A DNA stretch of 64,000 nt, taken from NCBI GenBank assembly GCA_043721855.1, contig JAYSPY010000025.1:3070-67069 (forward strand). Reading direction: 5' to 3'. Positions 8,469 to 16,956 of the stretch are shown here, one piece after another. The position numbers and the translations under genes are program-made. Under the pieces are notes generated by a model. It saw only the letters and a program-made list of their open reading frames with translations, did not search any database and was not told the DNA's origin. The stretch is from JACMNW01 sp043721855. GTDB taxonomy: Bacteria; Pseudomonadota; Alphaproteobacteria; Rhodobacterales; Rhodobacteraceae. The stretch's first letter is position 1; every line of letters starts with the position of its first letter.

Positions 8469-9491
8469 ATGCCCGCCATTACCGAGCCGAAACTGATCTC
8501 TGGCACCGCCAATCTGGCCCTTGCCAAAGGGATCGCGCGGCGGATGTCGATGCACCGGGGTGTGCAGGTGGGATTGGTCGAGGCGCGGGTTGAACGCTTC
8601 AACGATCAGGAGATTTTCGTTGAGGTTTACGAGAATGTCCGCGGCGAGGATATGTATATCATCCAGTCCACTTCGAACCCCGCCAACGACAATCTGATGG
8701 AACTGCTGATCATCACCGATGCGTTGCGCAGGTCATCCGCCGACCGCATTACCGCTGTGATACCCTATTTTGGCTACGCCCGCCAAGACCGCCGCGCCAA
8801 GGCGCGCACGCCGATTTCGGCGAAACTGGTGGCAAACCTGATAACCGAAGCGGGTGTTGACCGCGTGCTGACGTTGGATCTGCACGCAGCGCAAATTCAG
8901 GGCTTTTTCGATATTCCGGTGGACAACCTTTATGCATCCCCGATTTTTGCGCTGGATATAGAGCATCATTTCAAAGGTGCGATGGACGATTTGATGGTCG
9001 TTTCCCCCGATGTCGGCGGCGTGGCCCGTGCGCGCGATCTGGCAAGGCGCATCAACGCGCCCTTGGCAATCGTTGACAAACGCCGTGAAAAGGCGGGCGA
9101 AGTTGCAGAAATGACCGTAATCGGCACCGTGGCGGGCAAGAAATGCATCATCGTTGATGACATCTGCGATACGGCTGGCACGCTGTGCAAGGCGGCTGAA
9201 GTGCTGATTGAAAACGGTGCCACCGAAGTGCACGCCTATATCACCCACGGCGTGTTGTCTGGCCCAGCGGTGGAGCGGGTGGAAAATTCCGTCATGAAAA
9301 GCCTGGTTATCACGGATTCGATCGAACCCACTGATGCCGTGAAAAATGCGAAAAACATCCGTATCGTGCCAACTGCCCCGGTCTTTGCACAGGCCATTCT
9401 GAACATCTGGAATGGCACATCGGTGTCATCGCTGTTCGAGACGGAAACCCTGATCCCGATCTATGAAGGCATGTATACCAAGCTGCTGTAA
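8469..9491 (+). CDS. prs: Ribose-phosphate pyrophosphokinase (PRPP synthase)
   Basis: The enzyme makes PRPP from ribose 5-phosphate and ATP for nucleotide, histidine and tryptophan synthesis. The 340-residue protein has the ATP-site segment VIPYFGYARQDRRAKARTP near residue 97 and the PRPP-binding loop IIVDDICDTAGTL near residue 228. The start at 8469 (MPAITEPKLISGTANLALA) is chosen over a longer reading because it matches the family N terminus. A possible hairpin terminator follows at 9501-9523. In the same window hisG-hisZ consume PRPP, but they are far away. Confidence 0.95.
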   Translation: MPAITEPKLISGTANLALAKGIARRMSMHRGVQVGLVEARVERFNDQEIFVEVYENVRGEDMYIIQSTSNPANDNLMELLIITDALRRSSADRITAVIPYFGYARQDRRAKARTPISAKLVANLITEAGVDRVLTLDLHAAQIQGFFDIPVDNLYASPIFALDIEHHFKGAMDDLMVVSPDVGGVARARDLARRINAPLAIVDKRREKAGEVAEMTVIGTVAGKKCIIVDDICDTAGTLCKAAEVLIENGATEVHAYITHGVLSGPAVERVENSVMKSLVITDSIEPTDAVKNAKNIRIVPTAPVFAQAILNIWNGTSVSSLFETETLIPIYEGMYTKLL

Positions 9492-9500
9492 CTCCTTCTC

Positions 9501-9523
9501 AGCGCCACCCTGCGGGCGCTTTT
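9501..9523 (+). terminator. Possible terminator after prs
   Basis: AGCGCC at 9501-9506 can pair with GGCGCT at 9515-9520, followed by a short run of four T (9520-9523). The stem is only six base pairs and the T run is short, so this is moderate evidence. Confidence 0.45.
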
Positions 9524-9524
9524 C

Positions 9525-9566
9525 GGGCGGTCAACGAAGAAAGCCCGCAGGGGCTTGATGAGCGGC
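9525..9566. repeat. Dispersed repeat fragment, second-half type
   Basis: The stretch GGTCAACGAAGAAAGCC, then GCAGG and CTTGATG, resembles 59810-59860 (GGTCA, CGAAGAAAGCC, CAGG, CTTGATG, GCGGG in the same order) and more distantly 25549-25595. It lies between prs and the lectin gene. I interpret it as a partial copy of the same dispersed element, without the AAATACTC core seen at the other two sites. Confidence 0.5.
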
Positions 9567-9569
9567 AGG

Positions 9570-9920
9570 TTAATACAATTCCCAGCCGTCTGGGTCACGC
9601 AGCGGGCCGATGGCCAGCCAATCGGCACGGATGCGCGCCACCCGGCTATCGCCCCAGGTGCGGAAAACCAGTTCAAAGCATGTGTTGGTTATATTTTCAG
9701 CCGCCACATCGGCCCGCGCATTGGTCTTTTGATCCAGATCCCACATCGAGATTGACACTGTCACTGAGGGCACCTCGGCATAGGCTTCATTAAAGGCTAC
9801 GGTATGGCGGCTTTCGCGAGGGCCGTGCCCTGTCCACATCATCCCGCCATCGGCAAAATCCGAAAAAAGGACGCGCGATCCTTGATCAACACCAATGCTA
9901 CCCGACGAAATGCGCTTCAT
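9570..9920 (-). CDS. H-type lectin domain protein
   Basis: The 116-residue protein matches the H-type lectin fold (PF09458): GVDQGSRVLFSDFADGGMMW at the start, then a central VAFNEAYAEVPSVTVSISMWD and a closing FELVFRTWGDSRVARIRADWLAIG. Such domains bind N-acetylgalactosamine in snail agglutinin and discoidins; the bacterial versions are uncharacterised. No signal peptide is visible, so a cytoplasmic or non-classically exported protein is likely. It follows atpC on the same strand, but a strong hairpin terminator lies between them, so it is probably transcribed separately or by read-through. Confidence 0.82.
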   Translation of the reverse strand: MKRISSGSIGVDQGSRVLFSDFADGGMMWTGHGPRESRHTVAFNEAYAEVPSVTVSISMWDLDQKTNARADVAAENITNTCFELVFRTWGDSRVARIRADWLAIGPLRDPDGWELY

Positions 9921-9980
9921 TCAAAAACCTCTTGCCGCAACGTTAACCAGTATTCACGGCAAAAGTTAGGAAATGAAAAA

Positions 9981-10008
9981 GAAATGGCCCCGCAATCGGG
10001 GCCATTTC
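9981..10008 (-). terminator. Terminator of the F1-ATPase operon
   Basis: GAAATGGCCCCG (9981-9992) and CGGGGCCATTTC (9997-10008) form a perfect 12-bp stem with a 4-base loop. Read on the minus strand it is followed by TTTTTCATTT. It starts about 20 bases after the atpC stop, as expected for an intrinsic terminator. Confidence 0.92.
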
Positions 10009-10027
10009 ACGTCAGAGTTCAGAATAA

Positions 10028-10420
10028 TCAGTGCCCAGCGGCCACTTTGAGCGCCAGCATATCTTGCAGCAGTTTTTCGGCACCGTCTTTGTCGGTGCTG
10101 GTTGCCATCATTTCGCGAACTTCGGACACAAGCGTATCCATCAGCGCGGGCGTCGCCTCTTCCAGCGCAATCGCGCGTTCGGCCAGCACCGACACACCGC
10201 TTGCGGTGATTTCGGCAAAACCGCCGGTCACGACATAGGCTTGCGTGCCCGACGCTCCGATCACCCGCAAAACACCGGGGCGCAGGGTGGTGATGGTGGG
10301 GGAATGCCCCGCCATCGCCGTCAGATCGCCGTCAGCCCCCGGAATTTGCACTTCGGTCGCCGCAATGGAAGCAAGCTTGCGCTCTGGCGACACAAGATCA
10401 AACTGCAATGTGCCTGCCAT
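10028..10420 (-). CDS. atpC: F1-ATPase epsilon subunit
   Basis: The 130-residue epsilon subunit begins MAGTLQFDLVSPERKLAS and continues with the N-terminal beta-sandwich (QIPGADGDLTAMAGHSPTITTLRPG). The C-terminal helical part is short. It couples gamma rotation to the c-ring and can inhibit ATP hydrolysis. It is the last gene of atpHAGDC, starting 9 bases after the atpD stop, and ends just before a strong terminator. Confidence 0.95.
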   Translation of the reverse strand: MAGTLQFDLVSPERKLASIAATEVQIPGADGDLTAMAGHSPTITTLRPGVLRVIGASGTQAYVVTGGFAEITASGVSVLAERAIALEEATPALMDTLVSEVREMMATSTDKDGAEKLLQDMLALKVAAGH

Positions 10421-10429
10421 AATGTGTCC

Positions 10430-11863
10430 TTACGCCGCTGCCGCAGCAAGACGCTGCGCTTTTTCGATGACTTCCTGAATGCCGCCAACCATGTAGAAGG
10501 CCGCTTCCGGCAGATGGTCATATTCGCCCGCAACCACGGCCTTGAACGACTTGATGGTTTCTTCCAGCGGCACCTGCTTGCCGTCAGACCCGGTGAACAC
10601 CTTTGCCACGTCGAACGGCTGGCTGAGGAAACGCTGGATCTTCCGCGCACGGGCGACCGTCAGTTTGTCTTCTTCGGAAAGTTCGTCCATGCCCAGAATG
10701 GCGATGATGTCTTGCAGCGATTTGTAGCGCTGCAAGATACCCTGAACCGAACGGGCAACATCATAGTGTTCCTGCCCCAGAACCAGCGGGTCCATCAGAC
10801 GCGAGGTGGAATCGAGCGGGTCAACCGCCGGATAAATCCCCAATTCCGAAATGGCGCGCGACAGGTTGGTCGTGGCGTCCAAATGCGCAAACGATGTCGC
10901 AGGTGCCGGGTCGGTCAAATCGTCGGCTGGCACATAGATCGCCTGAACGGACGTGATCGAACCGGCTTTGGTCGAGGTGATACGCTCTTGCAAAGCACCC
11001 ATGTCGGTTGCCAGCGTTGGCTGGTAGCCCACGGCGGACGGGATACGGCCCAGCAGCGCCGACACTTCGGAACCGGCTTGGGTAAAGCGGAAGATGTTGT
11101 CCACAAAGAACAAAACGTCGGTGCCGGACTGATCGCGGAACTGTTCGGCCAATGTCAGGCCCGACAGCGCCACACGCATGCGCGCGCCTGGGGGTTCGTT
11201 CATCTGGCCATACACAAGCGCCACTTTGGATTTTTCCAGATCATCCGGCACGATAACACCGGATTCGATCATTTCGTGGTAAAGGTCGTTGCCTTCACGG
11301 GTGCGTTCACCGACGCCCGCAAACACCGAGAAACCCGAGTGCACTTTAGCGATGTTGTTGATCAATTCCATGATCAGAACGGTTTTGCCAACGCCCGCAC
11401 CGCCGAACAGCCCGATCTTGCCGCCCTTGGAATAAGGGGCCAGAAGGTCGATCACCTTGATGCCGGTCACCAGAATTTCAGACGAAGTCGCCTGTTCCGC
11501 GAATGTCGGCGCTGGCTGGTGAATGGCGCGGTATTCGGTCGCCACAACCGGGCCTTTTTCGTCAACAGGCTCGCCGATGACATTCAGAATGCGGCCCAGC
11601 GTGGCGTTGCCAACCGGCACCATGATCGGCGACCCGATGTCGGTGACAGGCTCGCCACGCACCAGACCTTCGGTTGCGTCCATCGCAATGGCGCGCACGG
11701 TATTTTCGCCAAGATGCTGCGCCACTTCCATGACCAGCCGCTTGCCGTTGTTGTGTGTTTCCAGCGCGTTCAGAATGGCCGGCAGATCGCCGTCAAACTG
11801 CACGTCCACAACGGCGCCGATCACCTGCGTGATTTTGCCCTGCGATTTTGGTGCTTTAGCCAT
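10430..11863 (-). CDS. atpD: F1-ATPase beta subunit
   Basis: The catalytic beta subunit, 477 residues, contains Walker A GGAGVGKTVL near residue 154, the Walker B region VLFFVDNIFRFTQAGSEV and the DELSEED segment GMDELSEEDKL near residue 385. These are diagnostic for the ATP-synthase beta chain. It makes and hydrolyses ATP on the cytoplasmic side of the membrane. It lies between atpG and atpC with 20-base and 9-base gaps. Confidence 0.98.
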   Translation of the reverse strand: MAKAPKSQGKITQVIGAVVDVQFDGDLPAILNALETHNNGKRLVMEVAQHLGENTVRAIAMDATEGLVRGEPVTDIGSPIMVPVGNATLGRILNVIGEPVDEKGPVVATEYRAIHQPAPTFAEQATSSEILVTGIKVIDLLAPYSKGGKIGLFGGAGVGKTVLIMELINNIAKVHSGFSVFAGVGERTREGNDLYHEMIESGVIVPDDLEKSKVALVYGQMNEPPGARMRVALSGLTLAEQFRDQSGTDVLFFVDNIFRFTQAGSEVSALLGRIPSAVGYQPTLATDMGALQERITSTKAGSITSVQAIYVPADDLTDPAPATSFAHLDATTNLSRAISELGIYPAVDPLDSTSRLMDPLVLGQEHYDVARSVQGILQRYKSLQDIIAILGMDELSEEDKLTVARARKIQRFLSQPFDVAKVFTGSDGKQVPLEETIKSFKAVVAGEYDHLPEAAFYMVGGIQEVIEKAQRLAAAAA

Positions 11864-11883
11864 GTCTTGTCTCTCCGTGCGGG

Positions 11884-12753
11884 TCAGAGCGCCTCAGCGC
11901 CCGAGATGATTTCGATAAGCTCTTTGGTGATCGCGGCCTGACGCGAGCGGTTGTATTGGATGGTCAGGCGGTTGATCATATCGCCTGCGTTGCGCGTGGC
12001 GTTATCCATGGCCGACATCCGGGCACCCTGTTCAGAGGCGCCGTTTTCCAGCAATGCGGTGAACACTTGGGTCGCCACACCGCGCGGCAGAAGGTCGGCC
12101 AAAATGGCTTCTTCACCCGGTTCATAGTCGTACAAGGCAGACACTTGTGCGGTTGCGTCAAACGTCGCCGGGATGATTTGCTGCGCGGTTGGAATTTGCG
12201 CAATCACCGATTGGAAGCGGTTGAAGAACAGCGTCGCCACATCAAATTCGCCGCCATCAAAGCGGGAAAGGATTTCCCGTGCGATACCTTGCGCGTTGAC
12301 ATAGCCCAAGCGTTTAACTTCGCTCAGGTCAACATGACCGACGAAATACTGCCCCAAGTCACGGCGCAACTGTTCGCGCCCTTTCTTGCCGACGGTCAAA
12401 ATCTTGATCGTCTTGCCAGCCGCCAGCAACTTTGCCGCATGCGCCCGCGCCAGACGCACGATGGTGGAATTGAAGCCGCCGCACAGGCCACGTTCCGATG
12501 TCAGGACCACCAACAGATGCACCTTATCGGCACCGGTTCCGGCCAACAAACGCGGCGCGCCATCGGTTTTGCCAACCGCCGATGACAGCCCCGCCACAAC
12601 GGAAATCATCCGCTCGGCATAGGGGCGTGCCGCTTCGGCCGCCTCTTGCGCACGGCGCAGTTTGGCGGCTGCAACCATTTGCATCGCCTTGGTGATCTTG
12701 CGCGTGTTTTTCACGCTGCTGATCCGGTTTTTCAGGTCCTTAAGGCTGGGCAT
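11884..12753 (-). CDS. atpG: F1-ATPase gamma subunit
   Basis: The 289-residue gamma subunit starts MPSLKDLKNRISSVKNTRKITKAMQMVAAAKLRRAQ, the long N-terminal helix of the rotor, and ends NRSRQAAITKELIEIISGAEAL, the paired C-terminal helix. The ERGLCGGFNS motif near residue 90 is conserved. It is the central stalk that transmits rotation between the c-ring and the catalytic head. It is the third gene of the operon, 22 bases from atpA. Confidence 0.97.
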   Translation of the reverse strand: MPSLKDLKNRISSVKNTRKITKAMQMVAAAKLRRAQEAAEAARPYAERMISVVAGLSSAVGKTDGAPRLLAGTGADKVHLLVVLTSERGLCGGFNSTIVRLARAHAAKLLAAGKTIKILTVGKKGREQLRRDLGQYFVGHVDLSEVKRLGYVNAQGIAREILSRFDGGEFDVATLFFNRFQSVIAQIPTAQQIIPATFDATAQVSALYDYEPGEEAILADLLPRGVATQVFTALLENGASEQGARMSAMDNATRNAGDMINRLTIQYNRSRQAAITKELIEIISGAEAL

Positions 12754-12775
12754 CTGTTATCTCCCCGACCGAACC

Positions 12776-14314
12776 TTACGCGAAATCTTTGGCGAACGCG
12801 GTCAAGGCAGCCTTGATCTTGTCTTCCAGCTCACCCTTAACCTTGCGGTCATTCATGGTGATGTCTTCAAGCAAGGCTTTGTCGTTGCTGCGCAGGTGCT
12901 TCAGCAGGCCCACCTCGTAACGGCCAACGTCCTTCACCGGAATCTTGTCCAGATAACCGGCGGTGCCGGCATAGATCAGACAAACAATCTCGGCATTGGT
13001 CAGCGGCGAATATTGCGCTTGCTTCATCAACTCGGTCAGGCGCGCGCCACGGTTCAGCAATTGCTGTGTCGATGCGTCAAGGTCCGACCCGAACTGTGCA
13101 AACGCCGCCATTTCGCGGTATTGCGCCAGTTCCAGCTTTACCTTGCCAGCCACCGATTTCATCGCATCGGTTTGCGCAGATGAGCCCACACGAGACACTG
13201 AAAGACCCGTGTTCACAGCCGGACGGATGCCCTGATAGAACAATTCGGTTTCCAGGAAGATCTGGCCATCTGTGATCGAAATCACGTTTGTCGGAATAAA
13301 GGCAGACACGTCGCCGCCTTGGGTTTCAATAATCGGCAAGGCGGTAAGCGAGCCAGACCCATTATCAGCGTTCAGCTTGGCCGACCGTTCCAGAAGGCGG
13401 CTGTGCAGATAGAACACGTCGCCGGGATAGGCTTCACGGCCCGGTGGGCGGCGCAGCAGCAACGACATCTGGCGATAAGCAACGGCCTGCTTGGACAAAT
13501 CATCATAGATGATCAGCGCATGACGGCCATTGTCGCGGAAAAATTCGGCCATCGCGGTCGCGGCATAGGGTGCCAGAAACTGCAACGGTGCCGGGTCGGA
13601 TGCGGTAGCAGCCACCACGATTGTGTAATCAATCGCGCCGGATTCTTCCAACTTCTTCACCAACTGCGCCACGGTGGAGCGTTTCTGCCCGATGGCCACA
13701 TAGATGCAGTAAAGCTTCTTGGATTCGTCATCGCCAGCAGCCAGATTATACGACTTCTGGTTCAGGATCGTATCAAGCGCGATGGCGGTTTTGCCGGTCT
13801 GGCGGTCACCGATGATCAATTCGCGCTGGCCACGGCCAATCGGGATCATTGCATCCACGGATTTCAATCCGGTCGCCATCGGCTCGTGCACCGATTGGCG
13901 TGGAATGATGCCGGGGGCCTTGACGTCGGCGACGCGACGCTCGGTTGCCGCAATCGGGCCTTTGCCGTCAATCGGGTTGCCAAGGCCATCAACGACGCGG
14001 CCCAGCAGGGCGTTGCCCGCAGGCACGTCCACGATGGATTTGGTGCGTTTTACAACGTCGCCTTCCTTGATCGACCGATCGTCACCGAAAATAACGATGC
14101 CGACATTGTCCACTTCAAGGTTCAAGGCCATCCCGCGGATACCGCCGGGGAATTCAACCATTTCGCCCGCTTGAACATTGTCCAGCCCGTGCACACGCGC
14201 AATCCCGTCGCCTACGGACAGCACGCGGCCAACTTCGGCAACTTCGGCTTCCTTGCCGAAATTCTTGATCTGGTCCTTCAGGATTGCCGATATTTCAGCA
14301 GCTTGGATACCCAT
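12776..14314 (-). CDS. atpA: F1-ATPase alpha subunit
   Basis: The 512-residue alpha subunit has the Walker A motif GDRQTGKTAIA near residue 169 and the family stretch PGREAYPGDVFYLHSRLLER. It starts MGIQAAEISAILKDQIKNF, the N-terminal segment that contacts the delta subunit. It provides non-catalytic nucleotide sites in the alpha3-beta3 hexamer. Its start codon shares one base with the atpH stop, giving coupling of the two. Confidence 0.98.
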   Translation of the reverse strand: MGIQAAEISAILKDQIKNFGKEAEVAEVGRVLSVGDGIARVHGLDNVQAGEMVEFPGGIRGMALNLEVDNVGIVIFGDDRSIKEGDVVKRTKSIVDVPAGNALLGRVVDGLGNPIDGKGPIAATERRVADVKAPGIIPRQSVHEPMATGLKSVDAMIPIGRGQRELIIGDRQTGKTAIALDTILNQKSYNLAAGDDESKKLYCIYVAIGQKRSTVAQLVKKLEESGAIDYTIVVAATASDPAPLQFLAPYAATAMAEFFRDNGRHALIIYDDLSKQAVAYRQMSLLLRRPPGREAYPGDVFYLHSRLLERSAKLNADNGSGSLTALPIIETQGGDVSAFIPTNVISITDGQIFLETELFYQGIRPAVNTGLSVSRVGSSAQTDAMKSVAGKVKLELAQYREMAAFAQFGSDLDASTQQLLNRGARLTELMKQAQYSPLTNAEIVCLIYAGTAGYLDKIPVKDVGRYEVGLLKHLRSNDKALLEDITMNDRKVKGELEDKIKAALTAFAKDFA

Positions 14315-14874
14315 TACCCGACCTCTTTCATTGCATTTTGCAGGGCTGCGAGCTTTGCCTTGATTGACGTATCAATCATGGTCGAGCCCAATTTGACAAC
14401 AAGACCGCCGATAAGCGACGCATCTACAGTGGTTTTCAGAATGATGTCTTTACCGACCTTGGCTTTAAGCGTGGCGGCAAGCTTCTTGGATTGTGCGGCG
14501 GTCAACGCCTTCGCGGCAATCACTTCGGCTGTCATCTCGCCCTTTTCGGCGGAAATGCGGGCGCGCAGGTCGGCTATGAACTGCGGCAACACGAACAAGC
14601 GGCGGTTTGCGCCCATCAAGGCCAGCGTATGCGCCATCAACGGGGCCACGCCCATTTTGGCAGCAATCGCCGTGATAGCACCAGTCTGTTCGGTTCGTGA
14701 AATGATAGGTGAGGCAATCATTGCGCCCAATTCCGGGCTGGCAACAAGGGCCGCTTCTAGTGCTGCGGCATCTGCCTCCAGCACCTTCAACGCTTTATCT
14801 TCTTTGGCCAATTCAAACAGCGCGGTCGCGTAGCGCGACGCAATGCCGGTCGAAATCGAAACAGGTTCTGACAC
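14314..14874 (-). CDS. atpH: F1-ATPase delta subunit
   Basis: The 186-residue delta subunit shows the helical N-terminal domain (GIASRYATALFELAKEDKAL) and the C-terminal VDASLIGGLVVKLGSTMIDTS motif, which is conserved in all bacterial delta/OSCP proteins. It ties the top of F1 to the b-subunit stator. It is the first gene of atpHAGDC; the F0 genes (atpIBEF) are not in the window, as is usual in Rhodobacteraceae and relatives where F0 and F1 operons are separate. Confidence 0.96.
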   Translation of the reverse strand: MSEPVSISTGIASRYATALFELAKEDKALKVLEADAAALEAALVASPELGAMIASPIISRTEQTGAITAIAAKMGVAPLMAHTLALMGANRRLFVLPQFIADLRARISAEKGEMTAEVIAAKALTAAQSKKLAATLKAKVGKDIILKTTVDASLIGGLVVKLGSTMIDTSIKAKLAALQNAMKEVG

Positions 14875-15173
14875 GTCAATCCTTCCGCTGTTGTGCTTCT
14901 GTTAGCTACGCTTGCGCATTGGCCAGAAGCTACTCATGGCGCATACATGCTGCATGCGTCTCGATTTGGGCGGGGTGTAGCAGAGCGTTCACAGACCCGC
15001 AACCTTTCTGGGCAGAAAGTTGCAGGCAAAGTTTTGTTTTTTATCAGACGCTTAAAAAGGCATATGCGAAGCTGCGTCCGATTGTAGCTGCACAGGCGGT
15101 GCAAAACCCCGGCACGACACGCAAATCCATCACATCTGCGTGAATCGCTGCGGCCTGCCGCAAAGGAACAACC
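14875..15173. other. 299-base intergenic region upstream of the F1-ATPase operon
   Basis: No convincing gene is visible. The stretch must hold the atpHAGDC promoter on the minus strand and the 3' flank of the methyltransferase gene, which is also on the minus strand. A T-rich tract (TTTTGTTTTTTATC) lies at 15032-15045, but I could not assign a clean -35/-10 pair. Confidence 0.6.
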
Positions 15174-15953
15174 TCATTCGGCCCGATGACGTGACGGCGC
15201 CATGCCCGGTGCGGGCAAACCGATCGGTATTCCCTCCAGCACCTTCAACGGCTTGCGCACTGCCGCCTTCAACCCGCCTCGCGTCGGCGCATACACCTGT
15301 TTGCTGACCTCGATGATCAACACGCCACCCGCCACGGCCGGACCAATCCACCCCCCCATGCGTTCCCAAAATTCGGCTGTGCGCAACCAGAACCGGCTAT
15401 GCGAAGGCGGCACAAACAGCGCCGATACGCTGCGTTCCGGAGTAAAGTCGTGGTTCTTCAGCTGCGCTTCCAGCTGGCTCATTGAATAGGGGCGGCCAAA
15501 GCCAAACGGCGTGCCATCGCGCCGCGCCCACAGACCAATGCGGTTTGGCACAATAAACAGCGCACGCCCACCCGGCCCCAGCACACGGTGCGCCTCAGCC
15601 AGCACCGATGTCGGATGTTCCGATGTCTCCAGCCCGTGCATCACGATAAGGCGGTCCACCATGCCGGTTTGCAGCGGCCAACAGGCATCATCGCACAGCA
15701 CCGACACATTATCCGCCCCGGCGGGCCAGGGCATCACACCCTGCGGCCCCGGCATCAGGCCAATCACCCGGCGCGCATCTGCAAGGTAGGGGCGCAAAAG
15801 CGGCACCGCAAAGCCAAATCCCACAACCGTTTGCGCCTGTGCCTTGGCGGGCGGCCAAAGGTTCGTCACCTGATCACGCACCGCCCGCTGCGCCACCCGG
15901 CCCAAGGCCGTGCGATAATAGAAATTTCGCAGATCAAGGACATCCAGATGCAT
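15174..15953 (-). CDS. Class I SAM-dependent methyltransferase
   Basis: The 259-residue protein carries a weak motif I (VVGFGFAVPLLRPYL near residue 45), an acidic LCDDACWPL segment, and the late motifs HRVLGPGGRALFIVPNRIGLWARR, typical of the UbiE/Methyltransf_11 branch. The glycine-rich loop is degenerate (GFGFA), so SAM binding should be checked. The substrate is unknown. The start at 15953 (MHLDVLDLRNFYYRT) is preferred over a longer reading to 16019 that would reach into gloB. It is divergent from gloB with only a 64-base gap, so the two promoters overlap. Confidence 0.85.
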   Translation of the reverse strand: MHLDVLDLRNFYYRTALGRVAQRAVRDQVTNLWPPAKAQAQTVVGFGFAVPLLRPYLADARRVIGLMPGPQGVMPWPAGADNVSVLCDDACWPLQTGMVDRLIVMHGLETSEHPTSVLAEAHRVLGPGGRALFIVPNRIGLWARRDGTPFGFGRPYSMSQLEAQLKNHDFTPERSVSALFVPPSHSRFWLRTAEFWERMGGWIGPAVAGGVLIIEVSKQVYAPTRGGLKAAVRKPLKVLEGIPIGLPAPGMAPSRHRAE

Positions 15954-16017
15954 TGCAGGCGGTGCCTTTCCGGGCGATGTTACGGCCATACATGTAAGAT
16001 AAGAAAGTGCAAATACC

Positions 16018-16785
16018 ATGGCATTAACGCTGGTGACGGTTCCCTGCCTGAAAGATAACTATGCCTACCTGCTGCGCTGCGCGGATACCGGAGCCACCGC
16101 CGTCGTCGATGTGCCAGACGCAGCCCCCATCATCGAGGCTCTTGCTGTGCGCGGATGGCCGCTGCACCAGATTTTCCTGACACATCATCACTGGGATCAT
16201 ATCGACGGTGTGCCTGCCCTTGTGGTCGCCACCGGGGCCAAAGTGATTGGGGCTGCCGGTGATGCGCACCGCTTGCCGTCATTGGACCTGGCACTCATGG
16301 CAGGCGACAGCATTTCCGTTGGGTCTGACACTGGCACCGTCATCGACGTGCCCGGTCACACAGTCGGCCACATCGCGTTTCACTTCCCCAACTCCGCGCT
16401 TGTCTTCACCGCCGATAGCCTGATGGCCATGGGGTGCGGTCGTTTGTTCGAGGGCACCCCTGCGCAAATGTGGGACAGCTTGCAAAAACTAAGCCTACTT
16501 CCCCCCGAAACCTTGATCTGTTCCGGCCACGAATACACTGCATCCAACATGGCCTTCGCGCTGGCCCTTGAACCGGGCAATCCTGATCTTATCTTGCGTT
16601 CTGACCGGATCAACGCGGCCCGGTCGCAAGGATTGGCCACCGTGCCATCCCGCCTCGCTGACGAACTTGCCACCAACCCCTTTCTGCGCGCAGCGACTAC
16701 GCAGATGAAATCCGCGCTTGGCACGCCAAACGCAACCGACGCGGAAGCCTTCGCCGACCTGCGCGCCCGAAAAGACAGCTTTTAA
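16018..16785 (+). CDS. gloB: Hydroxyacylglutathione hydrolase (glyoxalase II)
   Basis: This 255-residue metallo-beta-lactamase-fold enzyme hydrolyses S-lactoylglutathione to lactate and glutathione, the second step of methylglyoxal detoxification. The metal motif THHHWDHIDG is at residues 55-64, further ligands are in VPGHTVGH near residue 112 and the C-terminal glutathione-binding region has CSGHEYTASNMAFAL. Length and motifs match GloB and not other members of the fold. It is a single gene upstream of clpA. Confidence 0.95.
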   Translation: MALTLVTVPCLKDNYAYLLRCADTGATAVVDVPDAAPIIEALAVRGWPLHQIFLTHHHWDHIDGVPALVVATGAKVIGAAGDAHRLPSLDLALMAGDSISVGSDTGTVIDVPGHTVGHIAFHFPNSALVFTADSLMAMGCGRLFEGTPAQMWDSLQKLSLLPPETLICSGHEYTASNMAFALALEPGNPDLILRSDRINAARSQGLATVPSRLADELATNPFLRAATTQMKSALGTPNATDAEAFADLRARKDSF

Positions 16786-16956
16786 CCCCGTCAAACCATG
16801 TAAACTGATCACATTTTGTGATGCACCTTCGACAAACCGAAATTTGCCCCATTTTACTCTTGAAGTGCGTGAAATAAAACCGAAGCTTAACCATATGAGG
16901 CCACGGTCATATCAGGCACATCGCCCAACTGACCGCTAAGACAGGAGCACGACCAA

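Noticed and set aside
10031..14833. Very long open readings on the plus strand (over 600 and 500 codons) opposite the F1-ATPase genes
   Set aside because: They are antisense to atpD and atpA, which match their families along the whole length, and have the composition typical of GC-rich shadow frames (many Arg, His and Gly).
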